NCBI GenBank assembly: GCA_013042895.1 | Contig: JABDPD010000479.1 | Location: forward strand, 1 to 8,053 | DNA length: 8,053 nucleotides | Origin: Boseongicola sp. | Lineage (GTDB): Bacteria > Pseudomonadota > Alphaproteobacteria > Rhodobacterales > Rhodobacteraceae | Reading direction: 5' to 3' | Shown: positions 1-5,715 of the stretch, one piece after another | How the letters are laid out: every line of letters starts with the position of its first letter | Numbering within the stretch: the first letter of the stretch is position 1 | Position numbers and translations under genes: made by a program | Notes under the pieces: model-generated | Database searches by the model: none | Seen by the model: only the letters and a program-made list of their open reading frames with translations | Told to the model about the DNA's origin: nothing

Positions 1-360
1 GCCGACTACGCCGCGCGTCTCGGTCACTTCGGCAACCTTCTAGTCGCCAACCTCCACGGTCACCACCACTGGGAAGACCGCAGCTATTTCCCGGAACTTG
101 CCGCCGCAGACCCGCGCTTTGAGGCCGGACTGGATGTGCTGGAAAAAGACCACGAGGCCCTCGACGGTATCCTCGATACTTTCACCCGTCAGGCCAACCG
201 GGTGATTAAACTGGTGCAACTTGACGAGGCCGCCGCCCGCGAGGAGGCCGCGAACGTCCACAAAGGCGCAGTGCAGATCGAACAGCTTCTGGACCGGCAC
301 TTAACCGACGAAGAAAACCTCGCCGTGCCAATCATTCTGCACCACAAACTCCGGGGCTAA
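1..360 (+). CDS. Hemerythrin HHE-domain protein (5' end missing)
   Basis: The frame is open from base 1 to the TAA at 358-360, giving 119 visible residues. The start lies outside the window. It carries the signature of a hemerythrin-like four-helix bundle that binds a di-iron centre. A His cluster HGHHHWED (visible residues 19-26) leads into YFPEL. Next comes EKDHEAL (about residues 60-66), and near the C-terminus RHLTDEENLAVPIILHH, the usual H...EE...P pattern of the last helix. There is no sign of a fused output domain in the visible part. Proteins of this family bind oxygen, nitric oxide or iron; the ligand here cannot be told from sequence. It converges on two c-type cytochrome genes and is separated from them by a shared hairpin. 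The family call is firm, the role is not. Confidence 0.85.
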   Translation, partial: ADYAARLGHFGNLLVANLHGHHHWEDRSYFPELAAADPRFEAGLDVLEKDHEALDGILDTFTRQANRVIKLVQLDEAAAREEAANVHKGAVQIEQLLDRHLTDEENLAVPIILHHKLRG

Positions 361-368
361 GCATTTCA

Positions 369-390
369 GGGGCGCGCTACCCCGCGCCCC
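369..390. terminator. GC hairpin between convergent genes, probable bidirectional terminator
   Basis: A perfect 8-bp inverted repeat, GGGGCGCG (369-376) and CGCGCCCC (383-390), encloses a 6-base loop. It lies 8 bp after the hemerythrin stop and directly abuts the cytochrome stop codon at 391-393. There is no clear T-run on either side, so it is a stem without the full intrinsic-terminator signature. Its position between converging genes supports a terminator role. Confidence 0.6.
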
Positions 391-789
391 TCACTCCTGA
401 ATGCTCTCCAGCCAAGCGGTTAAATCCGCAATCGGTTGCGCCGTTACAATCGGCTGACCCGTCTCAGCCGGAAGCGCCGCATCCGGAAATGCAAACAGTT
501 CACCAAACAGCGGCATCTCGCCCCCATGCGCCAACATCGGATCGCGTCCGTCTATCTGACGTACGACCCGCGTAACCGGAAACACCCCGTCGTTGCCTGC
601 TGAAAGCTGCGTCAAATCCGGCGCACGCAAGGTCAAAACCTCCTGCATCGGCCCGTCTCCCATAGCACGTTCGCCGTGGCATGCCGCACAGAAGCGCGCA
701 AAATACCAGGCGCCGGTGTTTGCATCCGGCGTTTCACCCCAAGCCGCGCTTGCCATCAGACATACGGCGAAAACTCCAAGCCTTCTCAT
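391..789 (-). CDS. Small periplasmic c-type cytochrome (second of tandem pair)
   Basis: Encodes a 132-residue mono-heme cytochrome c. The N-terminus is a secretion signal (MRR, then a hydrophobic run to about residue 18). The heme-attachment motif CAACH is at residues 34-38, and the probable axial Met is M92 in AHGGEMPLFG. The GDGPM segment after the heme motif and the final helix (ADLTAWLESIQE) fit a class I fold. I place the start at 787-789 because it forms an ATGA overlap with the stop of the upstream cytochrome; the longer frame to 810 would put seven residues before the signal peptide. It aligns by eye with the upstream gene over most of its length, so the two are paralogues. It probably carries electrons in the periplasm; the redox partner is not in the window. 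Confidence 0.9.
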   Translation of the reverse strand: MRRLGVFAVCLMASAAWGETPDANTGAWYFARFCAACHGERAMGDGPMQEVLTLRAPDLTQLSAGNDGVFPVTRVVRQIDGRDPMLAHGGEMPLFGELFAFPDAALPAETGQPIVTAQPIADLTAWLESIQE

Positions 790-1175
790 CTCTGCACCCG
801 CTTTAACCATTCTGCCACATCAGTGATCGCCTCTGGCGCCACGATCTCATTTCCATCAGGCGCCACCAAGATTGCGGATGGCCCATCAAGGATCATTCCC
901 CAAAGCGGCATTGGCCCGCCATGCGCCAAGACCTCACCGGTGCCATCAATCCGCTGCACGACCCGAGCAGTCGGGAAAACCCCGCCGTTCTGAGCCGACA
1001 ACATAGTCAAATCCACTGGAGGCCCGGCCAATACAGTGGACATCGGCCCGTCCCCCATCGCGCTGATGCCGTGGCACGTGGCGCAATGGTTCGCAAATAC
1101 GTCCATCCCCCGCACAGCATCCTGCGCCGAGGCCGACCCCGCCAGAAGTATCGAAGAAAGTATCAATAATCTCAT
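786..1175 (-). CDS. Small periplasmic c-type cytochrome (first of tandem pair)
   Basis: Encodes a 129-residue mono-heme cytochrome c. A signal peptide (residues 1-17, cleavage likely after SASA) precedes the heme motif CATCH at 31-35. The likely axial ligand is M89 in AHGGPMPLWG. Segments shared with its downstream paralogue include GDGPM, VDLTMLSA, GVFP, RVV and IDG. The start at 1173-1175 is chosen because a perfect AGGAGG sits 7 bases upstream; the frame extends to 1196 but without a better start. Its TGA overlaps the ATG of the next cytochrome, so the pair is probably translationally coupled. A Crp/Fnr-type operator lies upstream, suggesting induction at low oxygen or by nitric oxide. The donor or acceptor enzyme is unknown. 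Confidence 0.92.
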   Translation of the reverse strand: MRLLILSSILLAGSASAQDAVRGMDVFANHCATCHGISAMGDGPMSTVLAGPPVDLTMLSAQNGGVFPTARVVQRIDGTGEVLAHGGPMPLWGMILDGPSAILVAPDGNEIVAPEAITDVAEWLKRVQR

Positions 1176-1182
1176 GAGCAAT

Positions 1183-1188
1183 CCTCCT
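1183..1188 (-). promoter_or_regulatory. Shine-Dalgarno site of the cytochrome pair
   Basis: AGGAGG on the minus strand, 7 bases before the ATG at 1175. It is the strongest ribosome binding site in the window and fixes the start of the first cytochrome. Confidence 0.85.
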
Positions 1189-1237
1189 GTCCACAAAAAT
1201 AGTCCGGACCGACTCTATCCGCCTTGACCCACCTCAA
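1189..1237 (-). promoter_or_regulatory. Probable class II Crp/Fnr-type (FnrL or NnrR) promoter
   Basis: On the minus strand TTGAGGTGGGTCAA (1237-1224) matches the FnrL-type pattern TTGAY-N4-RTCAA at 9 of 10 defined positions; the only mismatch is G for Y. Downstream is TATTTT (1201-1196), a fair -10 hexamer. If that hexamer occupies -12 to -7, the start of transcription is near 1189 and the operator is centred at exactly -41.5, the classical class II FNR position. The leader would then be only about 14 bases and would begin next to the AGGAGG. An imperfect palindrome (AGTC...GACT, 1201-1214) lies between the two elements. FnrL and NO-responsive NnrR/Dnr sites are similar, so the regulator is left open. 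Confidence 0.6.
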
Positions 1238-1275
1238 ACGCCGTTGACAAAGCTTATCGGCAGGCACGACCAGCC

Positions 1276-1956
1276 TCACTCCGAAATCAAAACCCCGCCT
1301 TCCAGCCGCAAGGTCCGGTCCATACGCGCCGCCAAAGCCGGATTATGCGTCGCGATCAAAGCGCTCAAGCCCGTCTCGCGGACCAATTCCATCAATGCGT
1401 CAAACACCGTATCCGACGTCGCCGGGTCCAAATTCCCCGTCGGCTCATCCGCCAGCAAAACCCTCGGCCTATTTGCCAACGCCCTGCAAAACGCCACCCG
1501 CTGCTGTTCGCCTCCCGACAAGGCAGCAGGTCGATTATCCGCACGCCCTGCCACACCGACGCGCTCCATCAATGCCATCGCGTGCGCCCGAGCCTGACCC
1601 GCCGGAACCGCATTCGCCAATTGCGGCAGGATCACATTCTCAACAGCTGAAAACTCCGGCAACAAATGGTGAAACTGGTAAATGAACCCAACCTCTTCGC
1701 GTCGTGCTGCCGTGCGCCGCGCATCTGACAAACCCGTGTAATCCGTACCGCCAAGGCTCACATGGCCAGCGTCCGCTGAGTCCAGCAATCCTGCGATATG
1801 CAACAGCGTCGACTTGCCAGCCCCCGACGGCGCAACCAGTGCCACAACCTCTCCTGCAGCCAGATGAAACGATGCTCCCGACAACACCGTCAAAGCATTT
1901 TCACGTCCCGGATTATAGGTCTTTTCAATACCTTCGAGAGCTAACGCATCACTCAT
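1276..1956 (-). CDS. lolD: LolD, ATPase of the lipoprotein-releasing ABC transporter
   Basis: Encodes 226 residues, the usual LolD length. It powers release of outer-membrane lipoproteins from the inner membrane to the carrier LolA. Visible ABC motifs are Walker A APSGAGKST (42-50), Q-loop YQFHHLLPEF with Q94, signature LSGGEQQR (146-153), Walker B VLLADE (167-171 core) with the D-loop following, and the switch histidine H204 in IATHN. The first Walker A position is Ala instead of Gly; the catalytic GKST is intact, and I recall this variant from other alphaproteobacterial LolD proteins. The start at 1954-1956 lies inside the end of the permease gene (8-bp overlap), so the two are coupled. No strong terminator follows in the 100 bp before the cytochromes. 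Confidence 0.95.
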   Translation of the reverse strand: MSDALALEGIEKTYNPGRENALTVLSGASFHLAAGEVVALVAPSGAGKSTLLHIAGLLDSADAGHVSLGGTDYTGLSDARRTAARREEVGFIYQFHHLLPEFSAVENVILPQLANAVPAGQARAHAMALMERVGVAGRADNRPAALSGGEQQRVAFCRALANRPRVLLADEPTGNLDPATSDTVFDALMELVRETGLSALIATHNPALAARMDRTLRLEGGVLISE

Positions 1957-3232
1957 AGCGCAACGCCTCCACCGGATTCATCCGCGCCGCGCGCCGCGCC
2001 GGAATAAGCGTAATCCCCCAGGATAGGAACAGCGACAAGCCGACCGCCGACAGCACATCTCCGAGCTCCAGCTTCGCCGGTAGCCTATAGATACCGCGCA
2101 CAGCGCCGTCCCAGACCCCGCCCCCGGCCGCGCCGTTAACAAATGCCAAAATCGCATCAAAATAGACGGCAAAAAGGCACCCAATGATTACACCCAAGAT
2201 CGTGCCAATCGTCCCCACCAAAGCACCCGTCAAAAAGAACACGCGCAAGATCGCACCCTCGGTCAAGCCCATGGTTCGCAATATCCCGATATCGCGGCCC
2301 TTATTCTTCACCAGCATTACCAAGCCACTGATAATGTTCATGGAAGCGATCAACACCAGCACCGACATCAAAACGAACATCACGGTGTCCTCGACCTCCA
2401 ACGCCCGCAAAAAGCCCCCCGCAGAATCCTTCCACGTCCAAAGCAACGCCCGTTCTCCGCCCGCCTCGCGCAAAGGCGCTGCCAACTCCTCCACACGTTC
2501 GGGGTCAACGACGCTCACTTCCAATTCGTCGGCCACGCCCTCGCGATTAAAATAGATCTGTGCCTCATCAAACGGCATGAACGCGCGGGTGCGATCTATA
2601 TCATAACGCCCTGAATTAAATACATAAGTGACCTCAAATTCCCCAACTCGCGGACTGGTGCCAAAGGCCGTCCGCACACCGTTAGGAGAGATTAACCGCA
2701 CTACATCTCCAACCCCCACTCCCAGCGAACGCGCCGCTTCACGGCCCAGCGCAATCCCGCTCGGAAAGTTGCTCAGTTCCCCAACCCCTGTCTCAGGATC
2801 AGCAATCCGCGGAATATCCGCTAAGTCTCCGGGCGCAATTCCAAAGACCTCCAACCCGGTGTTCTCATCTCTGTGAACGGCCATCACCTGACCCTTCACC
2901 AATGGCGCTACACGCGTTACACCCTTAACTGCCGCAAGGCGTTCGGCCACCTCCGCATAATTCGGAATGACGCGACTTACCTGCCCATTTTCCGCACGAA
3001 CTGCCTGATTATAAACGGTTACATGCGCATTCGCCCCAAGGATGGTTGAGACAAATTCATCTCGAAATCCGGACCGAACCGCCAGCGTGATGATCAAAGC
3101 CGCCACCGCAAGCATGATCCCGATCAGCGAAATCCACGTCATCACACTAACGCCGCCTTCGGCGCGTTTTGCGCGCAAATACCGCCATGCGATAAGGAAT
3201 TCGTACCGGGAAAAGGGCGCGGGCGTGGCCAT
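1949..3232 (-). CDS. lolC: LolC/LolE-family permease of the lipoprotein-releasing transporter
   Basis: Encodes 427 residues with the Lol/FtsX topology: a cytoplasmic N-terminus containing FLIAWRYLRAKR, TM1 at about 31-51, a large periplasmic domain (about 55-280) and three C-terminal TM segments (about 283-308, 329-358, 392-412). The conserved coupling segment NIISGLVMLVKNKGRDIGIL (300-318) precedes LRTMG and is typical of LolC/E. The C-terminus ARRAARMNPVEALRYE is also typical. The start at 3230-3232 is supported by GGAG 5 bases upstream; the frame stays open to 3349, but that extension reads through the intergenic repeat and is not coding. Only one permease gene is present here, as expected for alphaproteobacteria with a hybrid LolC/E (LolF-like) subunit that would act as a homodimer with LolD. 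Confidence 0.94.
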   Translation of the reverse strand: MATPAPFSRYEFLIAWRYLRAKRAEGGVSVMTWISLIGIMLAVAALIITLAVRSGFRDEFVSTILGANAHVTVYNQAVRAENGQVSRVIPNYAEVAERLAAVKGVTRVAPLVKGQVMAVHRDENTGLEVFGIAPGDLADIPRIADPETGVGELSNFPSGIALGREAARSLGVGVGDVVRLISPNGVRTAFGTSPRVGEFEVTYVFNSGRYDIDRTRAFMPFDEAQIYFNREGVADELEVSVVDPERVEELAAPLREAGGERALLWTWKDSAGGFLRALEVEDTVMFVLMSVLVLIASMNIISGLVMLVKNKGRDIGILRTMGLTEGAILRVFFLTGALVGTIGTILGVIIGCLFAVYFDAILAFVNGAAGGGVWDGAVRGIYRLPAKLELGDVLSAVGLSLFLSWGITLIPARRAARMNPVEALRYE

Positions 3233-3254
3233 AACTGCTCCGTTGTTTTGCCCT

Positions 3255-3283
3255 GTCATGCAAGGCACGGACGGCGCGGTCAA
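3255..3283 (-). promoter_or_regulatory. Weak candidate promoter for lolCD
   Basis: On the minus strand TTGACC (3283-3278) resembles a -35 box and is followed after 17 bases by CATGAC (3260-3255), which matches the -10 consensus at only 3 of 6 positions. It lies after the intergenic double hairpin and about 23 bases before the lolC start. It is offered because lolCD would need its own promoter if the hairpins stop transcription from the upstream gene. Confidence 0.22.
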
Positions 3284-3300
3284 CTCACTTCCAACCCCAG

Positions 3301-3369
3301 CGCATCTTCTTGGCGAAAATACTCCGGGGGTGAATTGGCCAAAGGCCAAGCGGGGGCAGCGCCCCCGTC
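3301..3369 (-). repeat. Double-hairpin intergenic element (Rhodobacteraceae type), possible terminator
   Basis: Just after the MttB-like stop codon two perfect hairpins follow in tandem. One has a 7-bp stem (CGGGGGC/GCCCCCG, 3351-3357 and 3361-3367) with a 3-base loop. The other has a 6-bp stem (TTGGCC/GGCCAA, 3335-3340 and 3344-3349) with a 3-base loop. On the minus strand they are followed by CACCCCCGGAGTATTTTCG and then CCAAGAAGATG. I remember this order (GC hairpin, NNGGCC hairpin, CCCCGGAGTATTT, CAAGAAGA) as a motif found after many genes in Rhodobacteraceae. That is recollection, not a search. The position directly downstream of a stop codon and the TATTTT run fit a role as terminator or transcript 3' end. 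Confidence 0.6.
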
Positions 3370-3372
3370 AGT

Positions 3373-4905
3373 CTAAAGCTTAATCGGAAACTGCGCGCGA
3401 AGAGCACGATCCAAGACCGGATCCAACGCTGCCTGAGAAATCCCTGAAAGCATTTCTTCCTTCCGCTTACGGGCTCCTGCGATCAAATCCGGCTTGCCGT
3501 TCTCGTCCCATTCCTTCGGGCTCGTCCGGTCCCCATGGAACGGATAGACATAATCTGTCTCCATCCTTGCCAGCGTCTCACCAACCCCCAGATAATGCCC
3601 CGGCCCGCCCATGCAGACCTCGCGCATCGCCTCAATCGCCAACGTGTCGTCTGTTACTTCGATGCCCTTAAGACATCTTAGCGCCTGGCCGATAATGTCG
3701 TCGCCAAGGATCAGCGACTCATGGCAGAATCCGAGCAGGGACGCATGCATTCCGGCGGCCTCGTAAACCATGTTCAACCCTGACAGCCCCGCCATCACGT
3801 TCGAGCACATCTGCTCCCAACCCGCTTGCATATCCGGCAATTTGGAATCCGAGGCCCCCGCTGCGGCCCCGCCAGGCAAACCATAGAACTGATGCATCTG
3901 AGCACAACCGGCTGTCAGCAAAGCCTGCTCTCCCGAACCGATCGACATTGCCCCGGTCCTTAGATCAACTACAAAGGGCCATGTTCCAAATATCGCTGGA
4001 TGCCCGGGCTGGATTGCATTGACATACACAATCCCTGCGAGGCACTCCGCCACCGCCTGAACGATCGCGCCCGCCAGGGTTGCTGGCGCGGTCGCTCCGG
4101 CCATACCCGCACTGAGCAACAACACTGGCATCCCGCCCCGAATGCAGACCTCCATCACTTCGCAGCTCTCGGTCGCGAACTTCAGCGGAGGCAGCACGAA
4201 GCAATTGGAATTGCTGACAAAAGGACGCGCACGAAATGCGTCTTCCCCCCCGGCCATCGCATAAGCCAGGTCGAGACAGGCCTGCGCATTATCGGGCTCA
4301 GTAATGGACGTGCCAACGTGCTTGGTCGTGCCTGTGCAACAGGCATAAAGCGTGTTCAAATCCAGTTCCAGATTGTCGGGCAAATCTCTGGCAACCATTG
4401 GTCTTTGCAGAAAATGGATATTGTCCAACTGATCCGTGATCCGCGCCGCATCGTGCAAATCCTGCAACGTGCTGTGCCGGTAATTTCGGCCGTCCGGTTC
4501 AACCATATTCACCGCGGCTCCCGCGGTCCCATAGTGAACGTTGGTCCCGGACAAAACCATGTCATGATCCGGTTCTCGGCCGTGAAGAGTGATGTCGCGC
4601 GCCGCTTTCGACAGCATATCCTCGACCAATGCAGGCGAGAACCGAAGCCGTCCATCGTCCCCCAATCGCGCTCCAGCGTTAACCATGATGTCGATGCCGG
4701 ATTGAGGCGCATCTGCAAGGCCTATTTCGTCAAGAACCGTTAAAGCGGCTTTGTGAATTCGGAGTACTTCAGCGTCGCTCAGCGCCTTTAACGTGCCACC
4801 TTGCATACCTCCGCGAACGGGACGGACATCTTCAGCAAGTGGAGCGGATCGTAGGGCGTGGCGCGCGGCCCGGCCGCCGGATCGACGGGATTGAGTGCGG
4901 GACAT
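3373..4905 (-). CDS. Trimethylamine methyltransferase (MttB) family protein, non-pyrrolysine
   Basis: Encodes 510 residues of the MttB superfamily, TIM-barrel proteins that move a methyl group from a quaternary or tertiary amine to a corrinoid protein. Recognisable blocks are GTAGAAVNMVEPDGR (127-140 region), LLSAGMAGATAPATLAGA (263-280), YGLPGG...SDSKLPDMQAGWE (341-363), YEAAGMHASLLG (381-392), CMGGPGHYLG (431-440) and YPFHGDRTSPKEW (454-466). The frame has no internal TAG, so it lacks the pyrrolysine that MttB proper needs for trimethylamine. The relative DSY3156 (MtgB) uses glycine betaine, so a betaine-type substrate is plausible but unproven. The N-terminal 20 residues are basic and low in complexity. 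The start at 4903-4905 has AGGA 8 bases upstream; the frame extends to 4995 without support. No corrinoid protein or methyltetrahydrofolate transferase is nearby. Confidence 0.88.
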   Translation of the reverse strand: MSRTQSRRSGGRAARHALRSAPLAEDVRPVRGGMQGGTLKALSDAEVLRIHKAALTVLDEIGLADAPQSGIDIMVNAGARLGDDGRLRFSPALVEDMLSKAARDITLHGREPDHDMVLSGTNVHYGTAGAAVNMVEPDGRNYRHSTLQDLHDAARITDQLDNIHFLQRPMVARDLPDNLELDLNTLYACCTGTTKHVGTSITEPDNAQACLDLAYAMAGGEDAFRARPFVSNSNCFVLPPLKFATESCEVMEVCIRGGMPVLLLSAGMAGATAPATLAGAIVQAVAECLAGIVYVNAIQPGHPAIFGTWPFVVDLRTGAMSIGSGEQALLTAGCAQMHQFYGLPGGAAAGASDSKLPDMQAGWEQMCSNVMAGLSGLNMVYEAAGMHASLLGFCHESLILGDDIIGQALRCLKGIEVTDDTLAIEAMREVCMGGPGHYLGVGETLARMETDYVYPFHGDRTSPKEWDENGKPDLIAGARKRKEEMLSGISQAALDPVLDRALRAQFPIKL

Positions 4906-4940
4906 TTGGAAATTCCTGTGGTCGTGGAAAGGACAGTTCA

Positions 4941-5064
4941 GACGGCAATCATCCCGCCGGTCGCCCTCGTGCCGCACGTCCCCGATCCGCACCAATCGTG
5001 CGGCTCACCAGAACGATCTGCCATTGCTCTCCCATAGCAATTCCTCTCCCTCACAAAAGAGAGG
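4941..5064 (-). other. Structured leader upstream of the MttB-like gene
   Basis: The 221-bp gap between the peroxiredoxin and the MttB-like gene holds several inverted repeats. These are CCTCTC/GAGAGG (5043-5048, 5059-5064), ATTGCT/AGCAAT (5023-5028, 5036-5041), CCGCAC/GTGCGG (4987-4992, 4998-5003) and GACGGC with GCC-G-GTC (4941-4946, 4956-4962, one bulge). In addition GCCGCACG (4971-4978) can pair with CGTGCGGC (4997-5004), using the same arm as the third hairpin, so the two structures exclude each other. None is followed by a clear U-run. I recognise no known riboswitch: no B12 box, and none of the conserved glycine-aptamer segments I looked for. It could be a leader, a read-through 3' end of the proS-peroxiredoxin message, or chance. 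Confidence 0.35.
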
Positions 5065-5126
5065 CTACCCGTACGAGCCGAGCAATCTGTCACAATCGCG
5101 CCGCCTATAATGTCGCAAATAGAGTG

Positions 5127-5708
5127 TTAGCGGGTGCGCAACCAGGCCAGAACATCATCCGCGTTCCGGTCTGGTGGGAACACCGGATAGAACGTTTTTG
5201 CGATGAGACCTTCTTCAATAACCCAGGCCATCCGCTTCAGCAGAACACGGCCTTCGACCTCCATCACGGGCAAGTTCAGTGCCTCTCTCAAGGCTCCCGA
5301 CGCATCCGACAGAACCGGAAACGGCAGATGTAAACGTTCCGCAACTTCGCGCTGGTAGTCGGTGTCCTGCGTCGACAAGCCAAACACCTGATCCACGCCC
5401 AGCGCCTGTAACTCTGAGAAATGATCGCGGAACGAGCAAGACTGCGGCGTGCATCCGCGCGCGCCCGGAATGTCATCCCACCCGTCTGGCAAAGCCACGT
5501 TTGGCTGACCCGTCATCGGATAGATGTAAACGACCACACGACCTGACAGTTCGCCGAGCGCAACTGCACTGCCCGAAGTCGCAGGCAACGTCACATCGGG
5601 CATCGCCATACCCGTCAAATGATCTGCAGCGCCATCATCTTCCGGCGCCGGAATCATTGACCAATCCGGAGCTCCCGTGCCCACGCCTGTAAATGGTTGG
5701 TTCGCCAT
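5127..5708 (-). CDS. Peroxiredoxin, PrxQ/BCP-like atypical 2-Cys type
   Basis: Encodes 193 residues with a thioredoxin fold and no signal peptide, so it is probably cytoplasmic. It should reduce hydrogen peroxide or organic hydroperoxides with thiol reductant. The active-site block is GARGCTPQSCSFRDH: C86 matches the peroxidatic Cys of BCP/PrxQ (GCT) and C91, five residues on, the resolving Cys. The strand VVVYIYPMTG (58-67) precedes it. Compared with BCP there is a longer loop between YP and GCT (MTGQPNVALPDGWDDIPGAR) and an extended N-terminus. FGLSTQDTDYQREVAERLHLPFPVLSD (114 on) is the usual second half. The gene begins 7 bp after the proS stop, and its GAGG (5714-5717) overlaps that stop, so it is co-transcribed and probably coupled with proS. 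The reductant is not visible. Confidence 0.88.
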   Translation of the reverse strand: MANQPFTGVGTGAPDWSMIPAPEDDGAADHLTGMAMPDVTLPATSGSAVALGELSGRVVVYIYPMTGQPNVALPDGWDDIPGARGCTPQSCSFRDHFSELQALGVDQVFGLSTQDTDYQREVAERLHLPFPVLSDASGALREALNLPVMEVEGRVLLKRMAWVIEEGLIAKTFYPVFPPDRNADDVLAWLRTR

Positions 5709-5715
5709 TTATGCC

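Noticed and set aside
1238..1275. Possible terminator after lolD (GCCG...CGGC with AAGCTT inside)
   Set aside because: Only 4 paired bases hold firmly, with a 14-base loop and no U-run. Too weak to list as a feature.
1399..1833. Ala in the first Walker A position of LolD as a sign of an inactive ATPase
   Set aside because: GKST, signature, Walker B and switch His are all intact, and the same variant is familiar from other alphaproteobacterial LolD proteins.
3233..3349. N-terminal extension of lolC by 39 residues
   Set aside because: It would translate the intergenic hairpin element. The Met at 3232 has a good GGAG and gives the usual LolC N-terminus.
4000..4743. A 247-codon open frame on the plus strand, antisense to the MttB-like gene
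   Set aside because: It lies wholly inside a well-supported gene, its translation is rich in Arg, His and Gln with no recognisable domain, and it has no convincing ribosome binding site. It is a by-product of the GC-rich opposite strand.
3373..4905. Pyrrolysine (TAG) readthrough in the MttB-like gene
   Set aside because: The 510-codon frame contains no in-frame TAG except the final stop, so no pyrrolysine is encoded.
5101..5111. TATAAT on the plus strand in the peroxiredoxin/MttB gap
   Set aside because: There is no -35 box at a suitable distance and no plus-strand gene downstream.
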